Assembly (NCBI GenBank): GCA_001602955.1
Contig: LVAC01000019.1
Location: 181,462-245,461 of the forward strand
Direction: 5' to 3'
Source of the DNA: Sulfurospirillum sp001602955
Lineage (GTDB): Bacteria > Campylobacterota > Campylobacteria > Campylobacterales > Sulfurospirillaceae
DNA length: 64,000 bases
This document shows, in pieces, positions 35,701 to 44,054 of this stretch. Positions within the stretch are counted from its first letter, which is position 1. Every line of letters starts with the position of its first letter. The position numbers were made by a program, and so were the translations under genes. The notes beneath the pieces were generated by a model. It made no database searches. It was given only the letters and a program-made list of their open reading frames with translations, and was not told the origin of the DNA.

Positions 35701-37187
35701 CGATGAAACCTGAATATAATTACGTCAAAGAAGTAGATTATATTTCCGGTGCCAGTATTATGATCAAAAAATCGCTTTGGGATGAGATCGGCGGGTTTGA
35801 CAAACGGTATGTTCCCGCTTATTACGAAGATGCTGATTTGGCTTTTGAAGTGAGAAAACGAAACTATCAGGTGGTGTACGAACCAAAATCGGTTGTCGTG
35901 CATTTTGAAGGTATCTCAAACGGTACCGATACGCAATCGGGTATTAAACATTACCAAGTTAAAAATCATGAAAAATTCTTCAAAAAATGGCAAGCGGTTT
36001 TAGAACAAGAGCATTTTGATAATGCAACAAACGTCTTCTTGGCTCGCGATAGAAGTCACAATAGGGCGCATTTGCTTTTTATCGACCACTATCTTCCTCA
36101 TTATGATTGCGATGCCGGTTCTAAAGCGACCTATCAATATCTTAAAGGTTTCGTTAAAAACGGTATCAACGTTAAATTCTTAGGGGACAACTTCTACGAT
36201 TACCCGGGGAAACCTTATAAAAGAGCGTTAGAAAGCTTGGGTATCGAAGTGCTTCAAGGGGTATACTACAGAGACAATTGGCAAGCATGGTTAAAAGAAT
36301 ATGCAGATCAATTCGATTATTTTATTGTATCGAGACCGCATATTGCGATCAAATATATCGATCTTATTAAACAGTATTCTCATGCAAAAATTATTTATTT
36401 CGGCGTCGATTTGCACTACTTGAGAGAAGAGCGGGAATATAGCGTCAAAAAAGACGAAGCACTTTTGCACCATGCCGCACAGTCGAAAAAATTGGAATTG
36501 AGCGTGATGCGCAATGTTGACATGTCAATTTTTTATTCAAATATCGAGGTCGACGAACTTCACAAAGAAGATCCTTCGATTCATGCTAGTTGTGCACCTT
36601 TGTATATTTTCGATACCTTTAAGTCTCCTACGTATGACGCAAAAAAACGTTGCAATTTTATGTTTGTCGGAGGGTTTGTTCATGCTCCGAATGTCGATGC
36701 GATGCAATGGTTTATAGCAGAAATTTGGCCTAGCGTACAAGCAAATTATAGCGATGCCAAACTCTTTATTTTGGGCTCAAACCCTCCAAAATCTATTTTA
36801 GACCTTGCTTCCGATAATATTATCGTGACCGGGTTTGTCAGCGACGAAACATTAGAAGAATATTTCCAGCAATGTCGCTTGTTAGTAGCGCCTTTAAGGT
36901 TTGGTGCGGGCATTAAAGGTAAAATCGTCCAATCCTTATATGAAGGTTTACCCGTCGTGACAACCTCTATCGGTTCGGAAGGGTTGATGGACGCGGATCA
37001 TTGTATGGTTGTTTCCGACACGGCGGAAGAAATGGCAAATAAAATTATTCATTTGTATGAAAATTACGACGAACTCAATCGTCTTTCGATGGCGGGTAAT
37101 GAATATTGTAAGAAGAATTTTTCGGAGTCTAGTATGAAGCTAAAAATGCATTCGATTATCCCGGAATTGCAAGTAGAAACCCTATGA
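32745..37187 (+). CDS. WbbB-like polysaccharide polymerase/terminator with coiled-coil ruler
   Basis: A 1480-residue protein with four parts. (1) Residues about 1-400 resemble Kdo transferases of the KpsC/KpsS/GT99 type, with VVVNMHPEYPVL holding the His-Pro pair at 257-258 and DAVITVSSSLGLQTLLF near 298. (2) Residues 400-560 look beta-rich. (3) Residues about 575-745 are a long coiled coil with regular LNLV/AEL heptads. (4) Residues about 840-1480 hold a family 2 glycosyltransferase (SIVIPVYNQ near 845, FLNNDTQ near 924, YYEDADLAFEVRKR near 1027), then a family 4 domain (FMFVGGFVHAPNVDA near 1302, GAGIKGKIVQSL near 1386). The order Kdo-transferase, coiled coil, polymerising domains is that of WbbB from Klebsiella O12 and Raoultella, which builds, caps and measures the chain in one protein. 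It overlaps both neighbours by 4 bp. Confidence 0.78.
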   Translation: MNILFYVEPLIEQDKPYWKDYWVNVVCKNIIETLQKSDTFYNFRLITNEPLSQVAKVNIPIIAMTQKELLAPFDTTNYLDVTSAWHLGAYTQEHLDSYKNLLRQKLDHFIPDIVITFSPVPFLKNMFPRALILHHEYSLFSRLPYPQSWFLDPIGMHSNLFLNTFQSQIKNLNVTNEQKKLLGELKTTCQHVMTKNNPLKDFFYRKKEQFEFLVLVPLQFSRYYLFDDLTPFKSQYEYCVYLLDRIPKNIGVVVNMHPEYPVLSKEAVQFLQVKYPHFIFDALFNSIHASGQFILPFVDAVITVSSSLGLQTLLFDKKLITLGKSCFEFAADATSLDVIDQTLHNTDTDKSSLLYFILTRYAMTKRYLHHPQWLSRFLERSLTRYRDAGVDFSFYDAIDSDETLFDALQEEIQKQSTQIPQYTNTPLMQLVYDPQEDFGEKEFLQLPIHLAEGAQEQEFVFALSGKPSQCTLRLDVFNDACVLVLHELKLIRDDDHAIDLMSHISANHLIRHGNNFFFNTHNPQIYFDPNVNVLNNVKALTCKMQFVHTGKDAIEVCLKQLQDDYNHANSLKQADFNAALMEVKLAKMALETAQTEFNETLRALEVAKNDLNLVEEQLDLAEAEVTSLRVKLDAATAELTSTQTNWNLAVLQLNTTQVEYEKTKNELDVTKTDLNLVKIALTATQAELPPMASELAATKARLASIMTELSSNQIKFEETEAELTLTKRELNTVKVELASLYASASCRVTKPFRDIISLLKIEKGRWSMKNKLKKLLHVIKVAKERPDWRQKFFAEIKHNGIKAALNKVKAKSVVPLNVELRPSLVVDTKDKEILNFPMVHEPLVSIVIPVYNQFDFTYKCLKSILENTDTVTYEIIIADDVSNDETINLASYAKNITIVRNKKNLGFLLNCNHAAKCAKGQYIHFLNNDTQVQKEWLSSLVVLMQSNEKIGMVGSKLVYPDGRLQEAGGIIWKDASGWNYGRLDDPMKPEYNYVKEVDYISGASIMIKKSLWDEIGGFDKRYVPAYYEDADLAFEVRKRNYQVVYEPKSVVVHFEGISNGTDTQSGIKHYQVKNHEKFFKKWQAVLEQEHFDNATNVFLARDRSHNRAHLLFIDHYLPHYDCDAGSKATYQYLKGFVKNGINVKFLGDNFYDYPGKPYKRALESLGIEVLQGVYYRDNWQAWLKEYADQFDYFIVSRPHIAIKYIDLIKQYSHAKIIYFGVDLHYLREEREYSVKKDEALLHHAAQSKKLELSVMRNVDMSIFYSNIEVDELHKEDPSIHASCAPLYIFDTFKSPTYDAKKRCNFMFVGGFVHAPNVDAMQWFIAEIWPSVQANYSDAKLFILGSNPPKSILDLASDNIIVTGFVSDETLEEYFQQCRLLVAPLRFGAGIKGKIVQSLYEGLPVVTTSIGSEGLMDADHCMVVSDTAEEMANKIIHLYENYDELNRLSMAGNEYCKKNFSESSMKLKMHSIIPELQVETL

Positions 37188-38152
37188 AAAAAGCAATCAT
37201 CACGGGCATTACGGGGCAAGACGGAAGTTATTTGGCGAAATTATTGTTATCTAAAGGCTATGAAGTACACGGGATAGTTCGTAGGGAGTCCTTGGAGGAT
37301 GATCAGAAATTGAAAAATATCGACTCCATTAAAAATGATCTTTTCTTACATGAAGGAACACTCACCGACCATCTAGGAATTTATAAAATTTTGTCGAGCA
37401 TTAAGCCTGATGAGTGTTACCATCTTTCTGCTGCAAGCTTTGTCAATTATTCTTTAAACGACGAATTTCAAACGATGGTCATTAATTTTAACTCTACGCA
37501 TTGTTTACTTTCGGCTCTTTTGGAAATCAATAAAGAGTGTAGATTTTTTCTTGCCGGCAGTAGTGAAATGTTTGGAGAGCCTTCGGAAAGTCCGCAAACA
37601 GAACACACATCGTTTAATCCTAAAAGTATTTACGGGATTTCTAAAGTATCAAGCCATTTTTTGCTGAAGAATTATAGAGAAAAAGAAAATATTTTCGCGT
37701 GTACCGGCATTATGTATAATCATGAAAGTCCTCACAGAGGAAATCAGTTCGTAACAAAAAAAATTATCTCTTCGGCCGTCAAGATAAAACTCGGGTTGCA
37801 AAAAGAACTTTTTTTAGGGAATGTCGACGCATTAAGAGACTGGGGATATGCACCGGATTATGTCAATGCGATGTGGTTAATGCTGCAAGCTAAAAGACCT
37901 GACGATTATATCGTAGCGACGGGAGTATTGCATAGCGTACGTGATTTTCTAGATATGACGTTTTCTCGGTTGGGATTAAATTATCAAGATTATCTTCGGA
38001 TAGACCCCCGCTTTTACAGGGCGAGCGAAAAATATGCATTGTGCGGTAATGTGACGAAGATTAAAGAAGCTCTAGGATGGAAAAATACGAAAAATCTTCA
38101 AGAAATTATTAATGAGATGATTGAAACGGAGATGCATAGCATTGATGTATAG
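37184..38152 (+). CDS. gmd: GDP-mannose 4,6-dehydratase Gmd
   Basis: An SDR enzyme converting GDP-mannose to GDP-4-keto-6-deoxymannose, the branch point to GDP-rhamnose, fucose and perosamine. The 322 residues show GITGQDGSYLAKLLL at 8-22, HGIVRRES near 29, AGSSEMFGE near 122, YGISK with the catalytic pair near 147, and YNHESPHRG near 175 that is specific to this family. It is slightly shorter than typical Gmd (about 340-370). No obvious reductase or PerA/WbdP partner and no GDP-mannose synthesis genes are in the window. Confidence 0.92.
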   Translation: MKKAIITGITGQDGSYLAKLLLSKGYEVHGIVRRESLEDDQKLKNIDSIKNDLFLHEGTLTDHLGIYKILSSIKPDECYHLSAASFVNYSLNDEFQTMVINFNSTHCLLSALLEINKECRFFLAGSSEMFGEPSESPQTEHTSFNPKSIYGISKVSSHFLLKNYREKENIFACTGIMYNHESPHRGNQFVTKKIISSAVKIKLGLQKELFLGNVDALRDWGYAPDYVNAMWLMLQAKRPDDYIVATGVLHSVRDFLDMTFSRLGLNYQDYLRIDPRFYRASEKYALCGNVTKIKEALGWKNTKNLQEIINEMIETEMHSIDV

Positions 38153-38191
38153 TAAAATGAGACAACAAATTCGCATAATGGATATAAAAAC

Positions 38192-39943
38192 ATGCAGATA
38201 GGAATGGGAACTTTTAGGTTTTTACTCGCATTTTTCGTTGCTATTTCGCATCTTTGGGCAAATATGTTTGGAGGCCCGGCCGCCTATGCCGTATGGGGCT
38301 TTTTTGTGCTTAGCGGCTTTTTAATGACGGAAATTTTGCGTCATAAATACGGTTTTGCCATTCAAGGTTTACAAAAATATGCCTATAACCGTTTTTTACG
38401 AATTTTTCCTTTATATTATCTCTCCGCACTTATGGGGCTTATAAGTATTATTGTTTTAGCACGCTATCATATTGATCCTAAAGCTTTAAATCCTCAATTT
38501 TATATGCCAAACTCTTTTGTATCGTGGTTGGTCAACATAACGCTTCTGCCGGTATCGTCCGGAGGCGGTGCTCTTGTTCCCGTATCGGGAGCCCTTGCCG
38601 TGGAAGTCGGAGTTTATTTGTTAATTCCCTTTATGGCATATAGTAAAAATGCGGCATGGCTTGGGGCTATTTTATCATTTTTGCTTAGTTGTAAAATGGG
38701 AATGACGGTTGAAACTTTTGCGGCGAGGTATAGCGACTTTTTAACCGGCTATTTTGCTTTTGCAATCGGTGCACTCATCAACCATTATAAAAACGAACTT
38801 GAACGTATCGCAATGCCGACAATCAGTTTGTTGGTTTGGGGTGCCCATTGTCTCGCAATCGGTGTGATCAGTACATGGCCGTGGACATACGGGTTGTATA
38901 TTTCCGTCCTTTTATCTGCATGGGTGGTTATTTCTTTATACCGTATCAAGCCTTCAAAGATAGATACTTTATTAGGCGATTTGTCTTATCCGGTTTATCT
39001 TTTGCATACTACGGTCGGTGCGTGGTTTTTGTTTTGGTTTGACGCAACGAGAAGTTTGTCGTTCTTTATAAGTGCTTTTATAACGACAACCGCATTTTCC
39101 TGGATTTTATTAATCTGCTTTGACCATCCGATTCAAAAGCTTAAGAAAAAAGCCAATGCAAATCAAAGTGAAGAAATATCGGTAGAGAACTATATATCGG
39201 AAGTATCGACGAAGTCGAAACAATTTTTTTTCCATCGTTATACGTTACGCTTCATGGCGACGTTAGCTGTTTTAGCGGGTATCGGTATCGGTATTTTTGC
39301 TTATAAAGTATTGACCAATAATACTCTGGAAATCTACGCTTGGGGTCCGCAAGAAATTGTAGAAAAAGGAAATGTTCCGAATAAACAAGCCGATGGCAAC
39401 GCTGGATTATGGATTAAAACAAGTCTTACTTCGGGATTAGGCAAGTTAAAAGTTTATATTAACGACTCTCCTTTACGTACGGAAGTGAGTGCTAATTTAA
39501 TTACGGCAAGCGTTCCTAAAGAGTTTTTTAGTAACACGGGAGAGTTAAAAGTAAGCGTTAAGTCGTCTAACGGTAAGATAGAAAAAGCTCTAGGAGTTTT
39601 TAAAATTATCGATAAAGGACAATCATCTGGTCTTGAACATGTAGAACATAAAAAACTAGACATTGCCGGGTGGGGACCTCGAGAGATTGTAAAAAAAGGT
39701 GAAATTCCTAATCGACAACCAAACGGCAATGCCGGATTGTGGATGAAAATTAATTCAACTTTCGATTTAGGACAAGTAGAAATTTTAGTGAATGGGCAAA
39801 AAATATCGACTGTAATTGAAGGCAATCTCATCACGGGAAGTGTGCCTCAAACATTTTTTTTACAAGAGGGCAAGTTGCATATCCAGATAGCAGATGCGAA
39901 ATCTCAGGAACGTTTTGAAGTAGGTTTATTAGAAATACGGTAA
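38192..39943 (+). CDS. Acyltransferase 3 protein with two repeated C-terminal beta domains
   Basis: A 583-residue protein. Residues 1-315 are an acyltransferase-3 membrane domain: GTFRFLLAFFVAISHLW with the likely catalytic His near 20, FFVLSGFLMTEIL near 37 and YNRFLRIFPLYYLSAL near 64. After a linker and one more membrane helix (about 353-372) come two similar domains (about 380-478 and 488-583). They share the pattern WGP-EIV-KG--PN-Q--GNAGLW and end in similar strands with NLITxSVP. They are probably periplasmic Ig-like sugar-binding or spacer domains; I do not know the family. Gaps of 39 and 32 bp on either side are among the largest in the block. Confidence 0.82.
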   Translation: MQIGMGTFRFLLAFFVAISHLWANMFGGPAAYAVWGFFVLSGFLMTEILRHKYGFAIQGLQKYAYNRFLRIFPLYYLSALMGLISIIVLARYHIDPKALNPQFYMPNSFVSWLVNITLLPVSSGGGALVPVSGALAVEVGVYLLIPFMAYSKNAAWLGAILSFLLSCKMGMTVETFAARYSDFLTGYFAFAIGALINHYKNELERIAMPTISLLVWGAHCLAIGVISTWPWTYGLYISVLLSAWVVISLYRIKPSKIDTLLGDLSYPVYLLHTTVGAWFLFWFDATRSLSFFISAFITTTAFSWILLICFDHPIQKLKKKANANQSEEISVENYISEVSTKSKQFFFHRYTLRFMATLAVLAGIGIGIFAYKVLTNNTLEIYAWGPQEIVEKGNVPNKQADGNAGLWIKTSLTSGLGKLKVYINDSPLRTEVSANLITASVPKEFFSNTGELKVSVKSSNGKIEKALGVFKIIDKGQSSGLEHVEHKKLDIAGWGPREIVKKGEIPNRQPNGNAGLWMKINSTFDLGQVEILVNGQKISTVIEGNLITGSVPQTFFLQEGKLHIQIADAKSQERFEVGLLEIR

Positions 39944-39975
39944 TATTGTTGCTGAATATAAAGTGAGAGGAAAAA

Positions 39976-40749
39976 ATGAAAGTAGTGTTATTAGCAGGCG
40001 GTTACGGAACGAGAATATCGGAAGAGACGGATTTAAAACCAAAACCGATGGTGGAGATCGGCGGGAAACCGATATTGTGGCATATTATGAAAATTTATTC
40101 CCATCACGGGTTTAATGAATTCGTTATTTTGTTAGGCTATAAGGGCTATTACATTAAAGAGTATTTCGCGAATTATTTTTTACACCAAAGCGATGTCACG
40201 ATAGATCTTCAAACCAATAGCATGGAAGTGCATAATAATACGAGTGAACCGTGGAAAGTAACGCTGGTCGATACGGGTCTTGATACGATGACGGGGGGAC
40301 GTATTAAGCGCGCCCAACAATATATTGGAGACGAACCTTTCTTATTAACGTACGGTGACGGCGTGAGCGACATCGATATTGCTCAAACGGTTGCTTTTCA
40401 CAAGCAACACGGGAAAGCGATTACGATGAGCGCTATTCAACCGGAAGCACGATTTGGAAATCTTGATATTGACGAACAAATGAATATAAAAAGTTTTAAA
40501 GAAAAACCCAAAACGGAAGCAGGGTGGATTAACGGAGGATTTTTTGTCTGTTCTTCCAAGGTCTTTGACTATGTTAGCGAAGACGAAAGCTGTGTTTTCG
40601 AACAAGCTCCGTTACAAAATTTGGCACGCGACGGTGAAATGGTCGCCTATAAACACGAGGGATTTTGGCAACCTATGGATACGCTACGCGACAATCAAAA
40701 GCTCAATAAATTATGGAAAGAGAATAACGCTCCATGGAAGATATGGTAA
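39976..40749 (+). CDS. rfbF: Glucose-1-phosphate cytidylyltransferase RfbF
   Basis: The first step of CDP-3,6-dideoxyhexose synthesis: glucose-1-phosphate plus CTP gives CDP-glucose. The 257 residues carry LAGGYGTRISEETDLKPKPM at 6-25, EIGGKPILWHIMKIYSHHG near 27, LTYGDGVSDI near 117 and WINGGFFVC near 179. Full length with strong family identity. GAGAGGAAAAA precedes the ATG. The stop shares one base with the rfbG start. Confidence 0.95.
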   Translation: MKVVLLAGGYGTRISEETDLKPKPMVEIGGKPILWHIMKIYSHHGFNEFVILLGYKGYYIKEYFANYFLHQSDVTIDLQTNSMEVHNNTSEPWKVTLVDTGLDTMTGGRIKRAQQYIGDEPFLLTYGDGVSDIDIAQTVAFHKQHGKAITMSAIQPEARFGNLDIDEQMNIKSFKEKPKTEAGWINGGFFVCSSKVFDYVSEDESCVFEQAPLQNLARDGEMVAYKHEGFWQPMDTLRDNQKLNKLWKENNAPWKIW

Positions 40750-41843
40750 TGTATCGGCTTTTCGGAGGAATGTATAACGCTAAAACCGTCTTAGTCACCG
40801 GTCATACGGGATTTAAAGGCTCGTGGCTTGTTTATTGGTTAGCGCGAATGGGTGCTAAGGTCGTCGGATATTCACTTCCCGCACCTACGGATCCGAACCA
40901 TTTCGATCTTTTAAAACCGGATATGGTTTCCGTTATCGGAGATATCAGAGATGTTGACGCCTTAGATCGTACCATGGCCGAATATCGACCTGATATCGTT
41001 TTTCATTTAGCGGCACAACCGTTGGTACGATATTCTTATGAAAATCCGGTTGAGACTTATGAAACGAACGTTATCGGTACGCTCAAAGTTTTGGAAGCAT
41101 GCCGAAAACACAAAGTCAAAGCAATCGTGAACATTACCAGCGACAAAGCTTATGAGAATAAAGAATGGGTTTGGGGATATCGAGAAAATGATCCGATGGG
41201 CGGATATGATCCGTATAGTTCCTCCAAAGGGTGTGCCGATTTGTTGGCAAGTTCGTACCGCAACTCTTATTTTAACATCCATGATTATAAAAAGTTGCAC
41301 CAAACTCTTTTGGCAACATGTCGAGCCGGTAACGTCATCGGTGGAGGTGACTGGGCTAAAGATAGATTGATGACCGACATTATGGTATCCGTTAGCCAAG
41401 GTAAAAAAGTGAGCATTCGCAATCCCAAGGCAACAAGACCTTGGCAACATGTGTTAGAGCCTCTGAGCGGTTATTTACTGGTAGGTCAAAAACTGCTTGA
41501 AGAAAACGTAAGATTTGCCGAGTCGTGGAACTTTGGACCGAGTGATGAGGGAAGTATATGCGTAGAAGAAGTCGTCTTACATGTTAAGAAGCATTGGGAT
41601 AAGATAAATTATGAAATTGATTCTGCACCCGTTCAGCTTCATGAAGCGAATTTGTTAAAATTGGATTGCTCGAAAGCTCATATCCAGCTACGATGGAAAG
41701 ATGTTTGGAATAGCCAAACAACGTTTGAAAAGACTGTCAAATGGTATAAAGCTTTTTATGAAAATCGACATATTTTAACATGTGAAGATCTAGAGTGTTA
41801 TATCCACGATGCAAAAGAAAAACATCTTCCGTGGGCCGTGTAA
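40749..41843 (+). CDS. rfbG: CDP-glucose 4,6-dehydratase RfbG
   Basis: The second step of the CDP-dideoxyhexose route, giving CDP-4-keto-6-deoxyglucose. The 364 residues contain VTGHTGFKGSWLVYWL near 15, FHLAAQPLVRYSYENPVETY near 84, NITSDKAYENKEW near 125 and YDPYSSSKGCADLL near 154. I favour ATG 40749, which gives TAATG coupling with rfbF. ATG 40734 and ATG 40770 are alternatives; the latter has GGAGG only one base upstream, which is too close. Confidence 0.93.
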   Translation: MYRLFGGMYNAKTVLVTGHTGFKGSWLVYWLARMGAKVVGYSLPAPTDPNHFDLLKPDMVSVIGDIRDVDALDRTMAEYRPDIVFHLAAQPLVRYSYENPVETYETNVIGTLKVLEACRKHKVKAIVNITSDKAYENKEWVWGYRENDPMGGYDPYSSSKGCADLLASSYRNSYFNIHDYKKLHQTLLATCRAGNVIGGGDWAKDRLMTDIMVSVSQGKKVSIRNPKATRPWQHVLEPLSGYLLVGQKLLEENVRFAESWNFGPSDEGSICVEEVVLHVKKHWDKINYEIDSAPVQLHEANLLKLDCSKAHIQLRWKDVWNSQTTFEKTVKWYKAFYENRHILTCEDLECYIHDAKEKHLPWAV

Positions 41844-41846
41844 AAC

Positions 41847-42725
41847 ATGACGATTCTCATAGCCGGCGCAACGGGATTTTTAGGCAGTTATCTGGTAAAA
41901 TTTTTTTGTGATAAGGGGTATACCGTTCTTGGACTTAAACGCTCCGGTTCCAATCTGGAACGAATCCAAGAGTACGTCAACGTAGTGCATTTGTACGATA
42001 GCGACCGCATCGATCTATCGGAGATTTTTAGCCGCCATAAAGTCGATGCCGTTATCAATACGGTTACGGATTACGGTAGAAATAATGCTACGATCGCTTC
42101 GGTCGTGGCAACCAATATTGCGTACGGCGTCAATCTTTTGGAAAAAGCACTACAGGCTAACGTTAAAGTTTTTATCAATACGGATACGCTTTTAGATCGG
42201 GATATTAATGCATACGCTCTTTCAAAGGCACAATTCGTCGAGTGGATGAAGTATCTATCTTGCGATAAAACAAAAATGATTAATATCAAAATAGAGCATA
42301 TGTACGGGCCCAAAGACGATAAGAAAAAGTTCATCGAGTGGTTGCTCAATCAACTCAAAGAAAATGTCGAGACGATTGAATTAACAAGCGGTACCCAAAA
42401 ACGGGATTTTATTTACATTGACGATGTCGTGAGTGCCTATGATGTTATTCTAAGTGCGTGCGATCAATGTTCACGTTATGAAGAATTTGAGATAGGAAGC
42501 GGAAAGTCTATTGAAGTGAAGGACGTCGTTACAATGCTTTTTACACAATTCCAAAAATTGAAAAAAGTTGAAACAAGCCTTCATTTCGGTGCAATTTCTT
42601 ATCGAAAGAATGAAAAGATGAAGATGCAAGCCAATATCCAAAAAGTAGAGGCTTTAGGCTGGAAACCGCGTATCGGCCTTGAAGAAGGTATTCAAAGAAT
42701 TTTGCAAGAGGAAACTATAAAATGA
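41847..42725 (+). CDS. SDR reductase/epimerase of the CDP-dideoxyhexose set
   Basis: A 292-residue extended SDR protein: AGATGFLGSYLVKFF at 6-20, the catalytic pair in YALSK near 123, HMYGPKDD near 150 and RDFIYIDDVVSAYD near 188. It lies between rfbG and rfbH, and overlaps rfbH by 4 bp. By position and similarity it probably reduces the CDP-4-keto-3,6-dideoxy sugar, as the abequose or paratose synthases (RfbJ, RfbS) do. Which sugar is formed cannot be told from sequence. Confidence 0.75.
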   Translation: MTILIAGATGFLGSYLVKFFCDKGYTVLGLKRSGSNLERIQEYVNVVHLYDSDRIDLSEIFSRHKVDAVINTVTDYGRNNATIASVVATNIAYGVNLLEKALQANVKVFINTDTLLDRDINAYALSKAQFVEWMKYLSCDKTKMINIKIEHMYGPKDDKKKFIEWLLNQLKENVETIELTSGTQKRDFIYIDDVVSAYDVILSACDQCSRYEEFEIGSGKSIEVKDVVTMLFTQFQKLKKVETSLHFGAISYRKNEKMKMQANIQKVEALGWKPRIGLEEGIQRILQEETIK

Positions 42726-44053
42726 CGCAAGAACAACAACTAAAACACGAAATCTTAGAAAAGACCAAAGCATATTACGAATTGGTGCATAAAACACGAC
42801 AGTCTCAACCTTTTGTTGCCGGTGAAAGTCGCGTTAATTATGCCGGACGCGTTTTTGATGAAAAAGAGATGGTCAATCTTGTCGATAGCTCGCTGGATTT
42901 TTGGCTAACATACGGCGATTATTCCAAAAAATTTGAAAAAGAGTTGGCAAAATTTTTAGGCGTTAGATGGACGTTTTTAGTCAATAGCGGAAGTTCGGCA
43001 AATCTGTTAGCCTTTTACGCATTGACTTCGCCGTTGCTTAAAGAACGACAAGTAAAGCGCGGCGATGAGATTATTACCGTAGCGGCAGGCTTTCCGACGA
43101 CCGTAGCACCGATAGTGCAATATGGTGCGGTTCCGGTCTTTGTCGATATGGAATTAAAACACTTTAATATTGACGTAACGCAACTGGAAAAAGCGTTAAG
43201 TCCTAAAACGAAAGCCGTGATGATAGCTCATACGCTCGGTAATCCTTTCAACATCGAAGCGGTTAAAGCGTTTTGCGATCGACACCGTTTATGGTTAATT
43301 GAAGATAATTGCGATGCCCTAGGTTCTTTGTATGATGGTAAACCGACGGGGACATGGGGAGATATCGGAACCAGTAGTTTTTATCCGCCGCATCATATGA
43401 CCATGGGCGAAGGCGGAGCCACGTATACGGACAATCCGCTTCTTAAAAAGATTATGCTCTCCATGCGCGATTGGGGAAGAGATTGTTGGTGTGAAAGTGG
43501 AGTCGATAATACGTGTGGATGCCGTTTTACGCAACAATTCGGAAGTCTGCCCAAAGGATACGATCATAAATACGTTTATAGCCATTTCGGTTTCAATCTA
43601 AAAATCTCCGATATGCAAGCGGCGATCGGTTGTGCACAACTGGAGAAATTTCCACGTTTTGTGGAAAAACGAAAAGAAAATTTTAAAAAACTTTATGAAG
43701 GTCTCAAAGACGTTCAAGAGCTAACGCTCGTGGAAGCTCAACCTAAGAGCGATCCGAGTTGGTTTGGCTTTATGATGACGTTAAAAGAACATGTAAACTT
43801 TTCGCGCAACGATCTTGTAGAATACTTGGAAAACAATCGTATTCAAACAAGAAATCTTTTTGCCGGCAACATGTTACGTCATCCGATGTTTGACACGCTC
43901 ATTGAAGATCAAGACTATAGAGTTATCGGGGCATTGAGCAATACCGATAAAATTATGAACGATAGTTTTTGGATCGGGCTATATCCTGGTATGAGTGATG
44001 CCGCATTGGATTACATGGTAGACAAAATCAAAGAATTCTTGAGGGATCGTTAG
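42722..44053 (+). CDS. rfbH: CDP-4-keto-6-deoxyglucose 3-dehydrase RfbH
   Basis: The PMP- and [2Fe-2S]-dependent enzyme (E1) that removes the C3 hydroxyl of CDP-4-keto-6-deoxyglucose. The 443 residues have the aminotransferase fold, but the usual Schiff-base lysine is His in YPPHHMTMGEGG near 225, the hallmark of this dehydrase. Cysteines in CWCESGVDNTCGC near 255-267 fit the iron-sulfur site. GDEIITVAAGFPTT near 117 is also typical. The reductase partner (RfbI/E3, ferredoxin-like) is not in the window. Confidence 0.95.
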   Translation: MTQEQQLKHEILEKTKAYYELVHKTRQSQPFVAGESRVNYAGRVFDEKEMVNLVDSSLDFWLTYGDYSKKFEKELAKFLGVRWTFLVNSGSSANLLAFYALTSPLLKERQVKRGDEIITVAAGFPTTVAPIVQYGAVPVFVDMELKHFNIDVTQLEKALSPKTKAVMIAHTLGNPFNIEAVKAFCDRHRLWLIEDNCDALGSLYDGKPTGTWGDIGTSSFYPPHHMTMGEGGATYTDNPLLKKIMLSMRDWGRDCWCESGVDNTCGCRFTQQFGSLPKGYDHKYVYSHFGFNLKISDMQAAIGCAQLEKFPRFVEKRKENFKKLYEGLKDVQELTLVEAQPKSDPSWFGFMMTLKEHVNFSRNDLVEYLENNRIQTRNLFAGNMLRHPMFDTLIEDQDYRVIGALSNTDKIMNDSFWIGLYPGMSDAALDYMVDKIKEFLRDR

Positions 44054-44054
44054 T

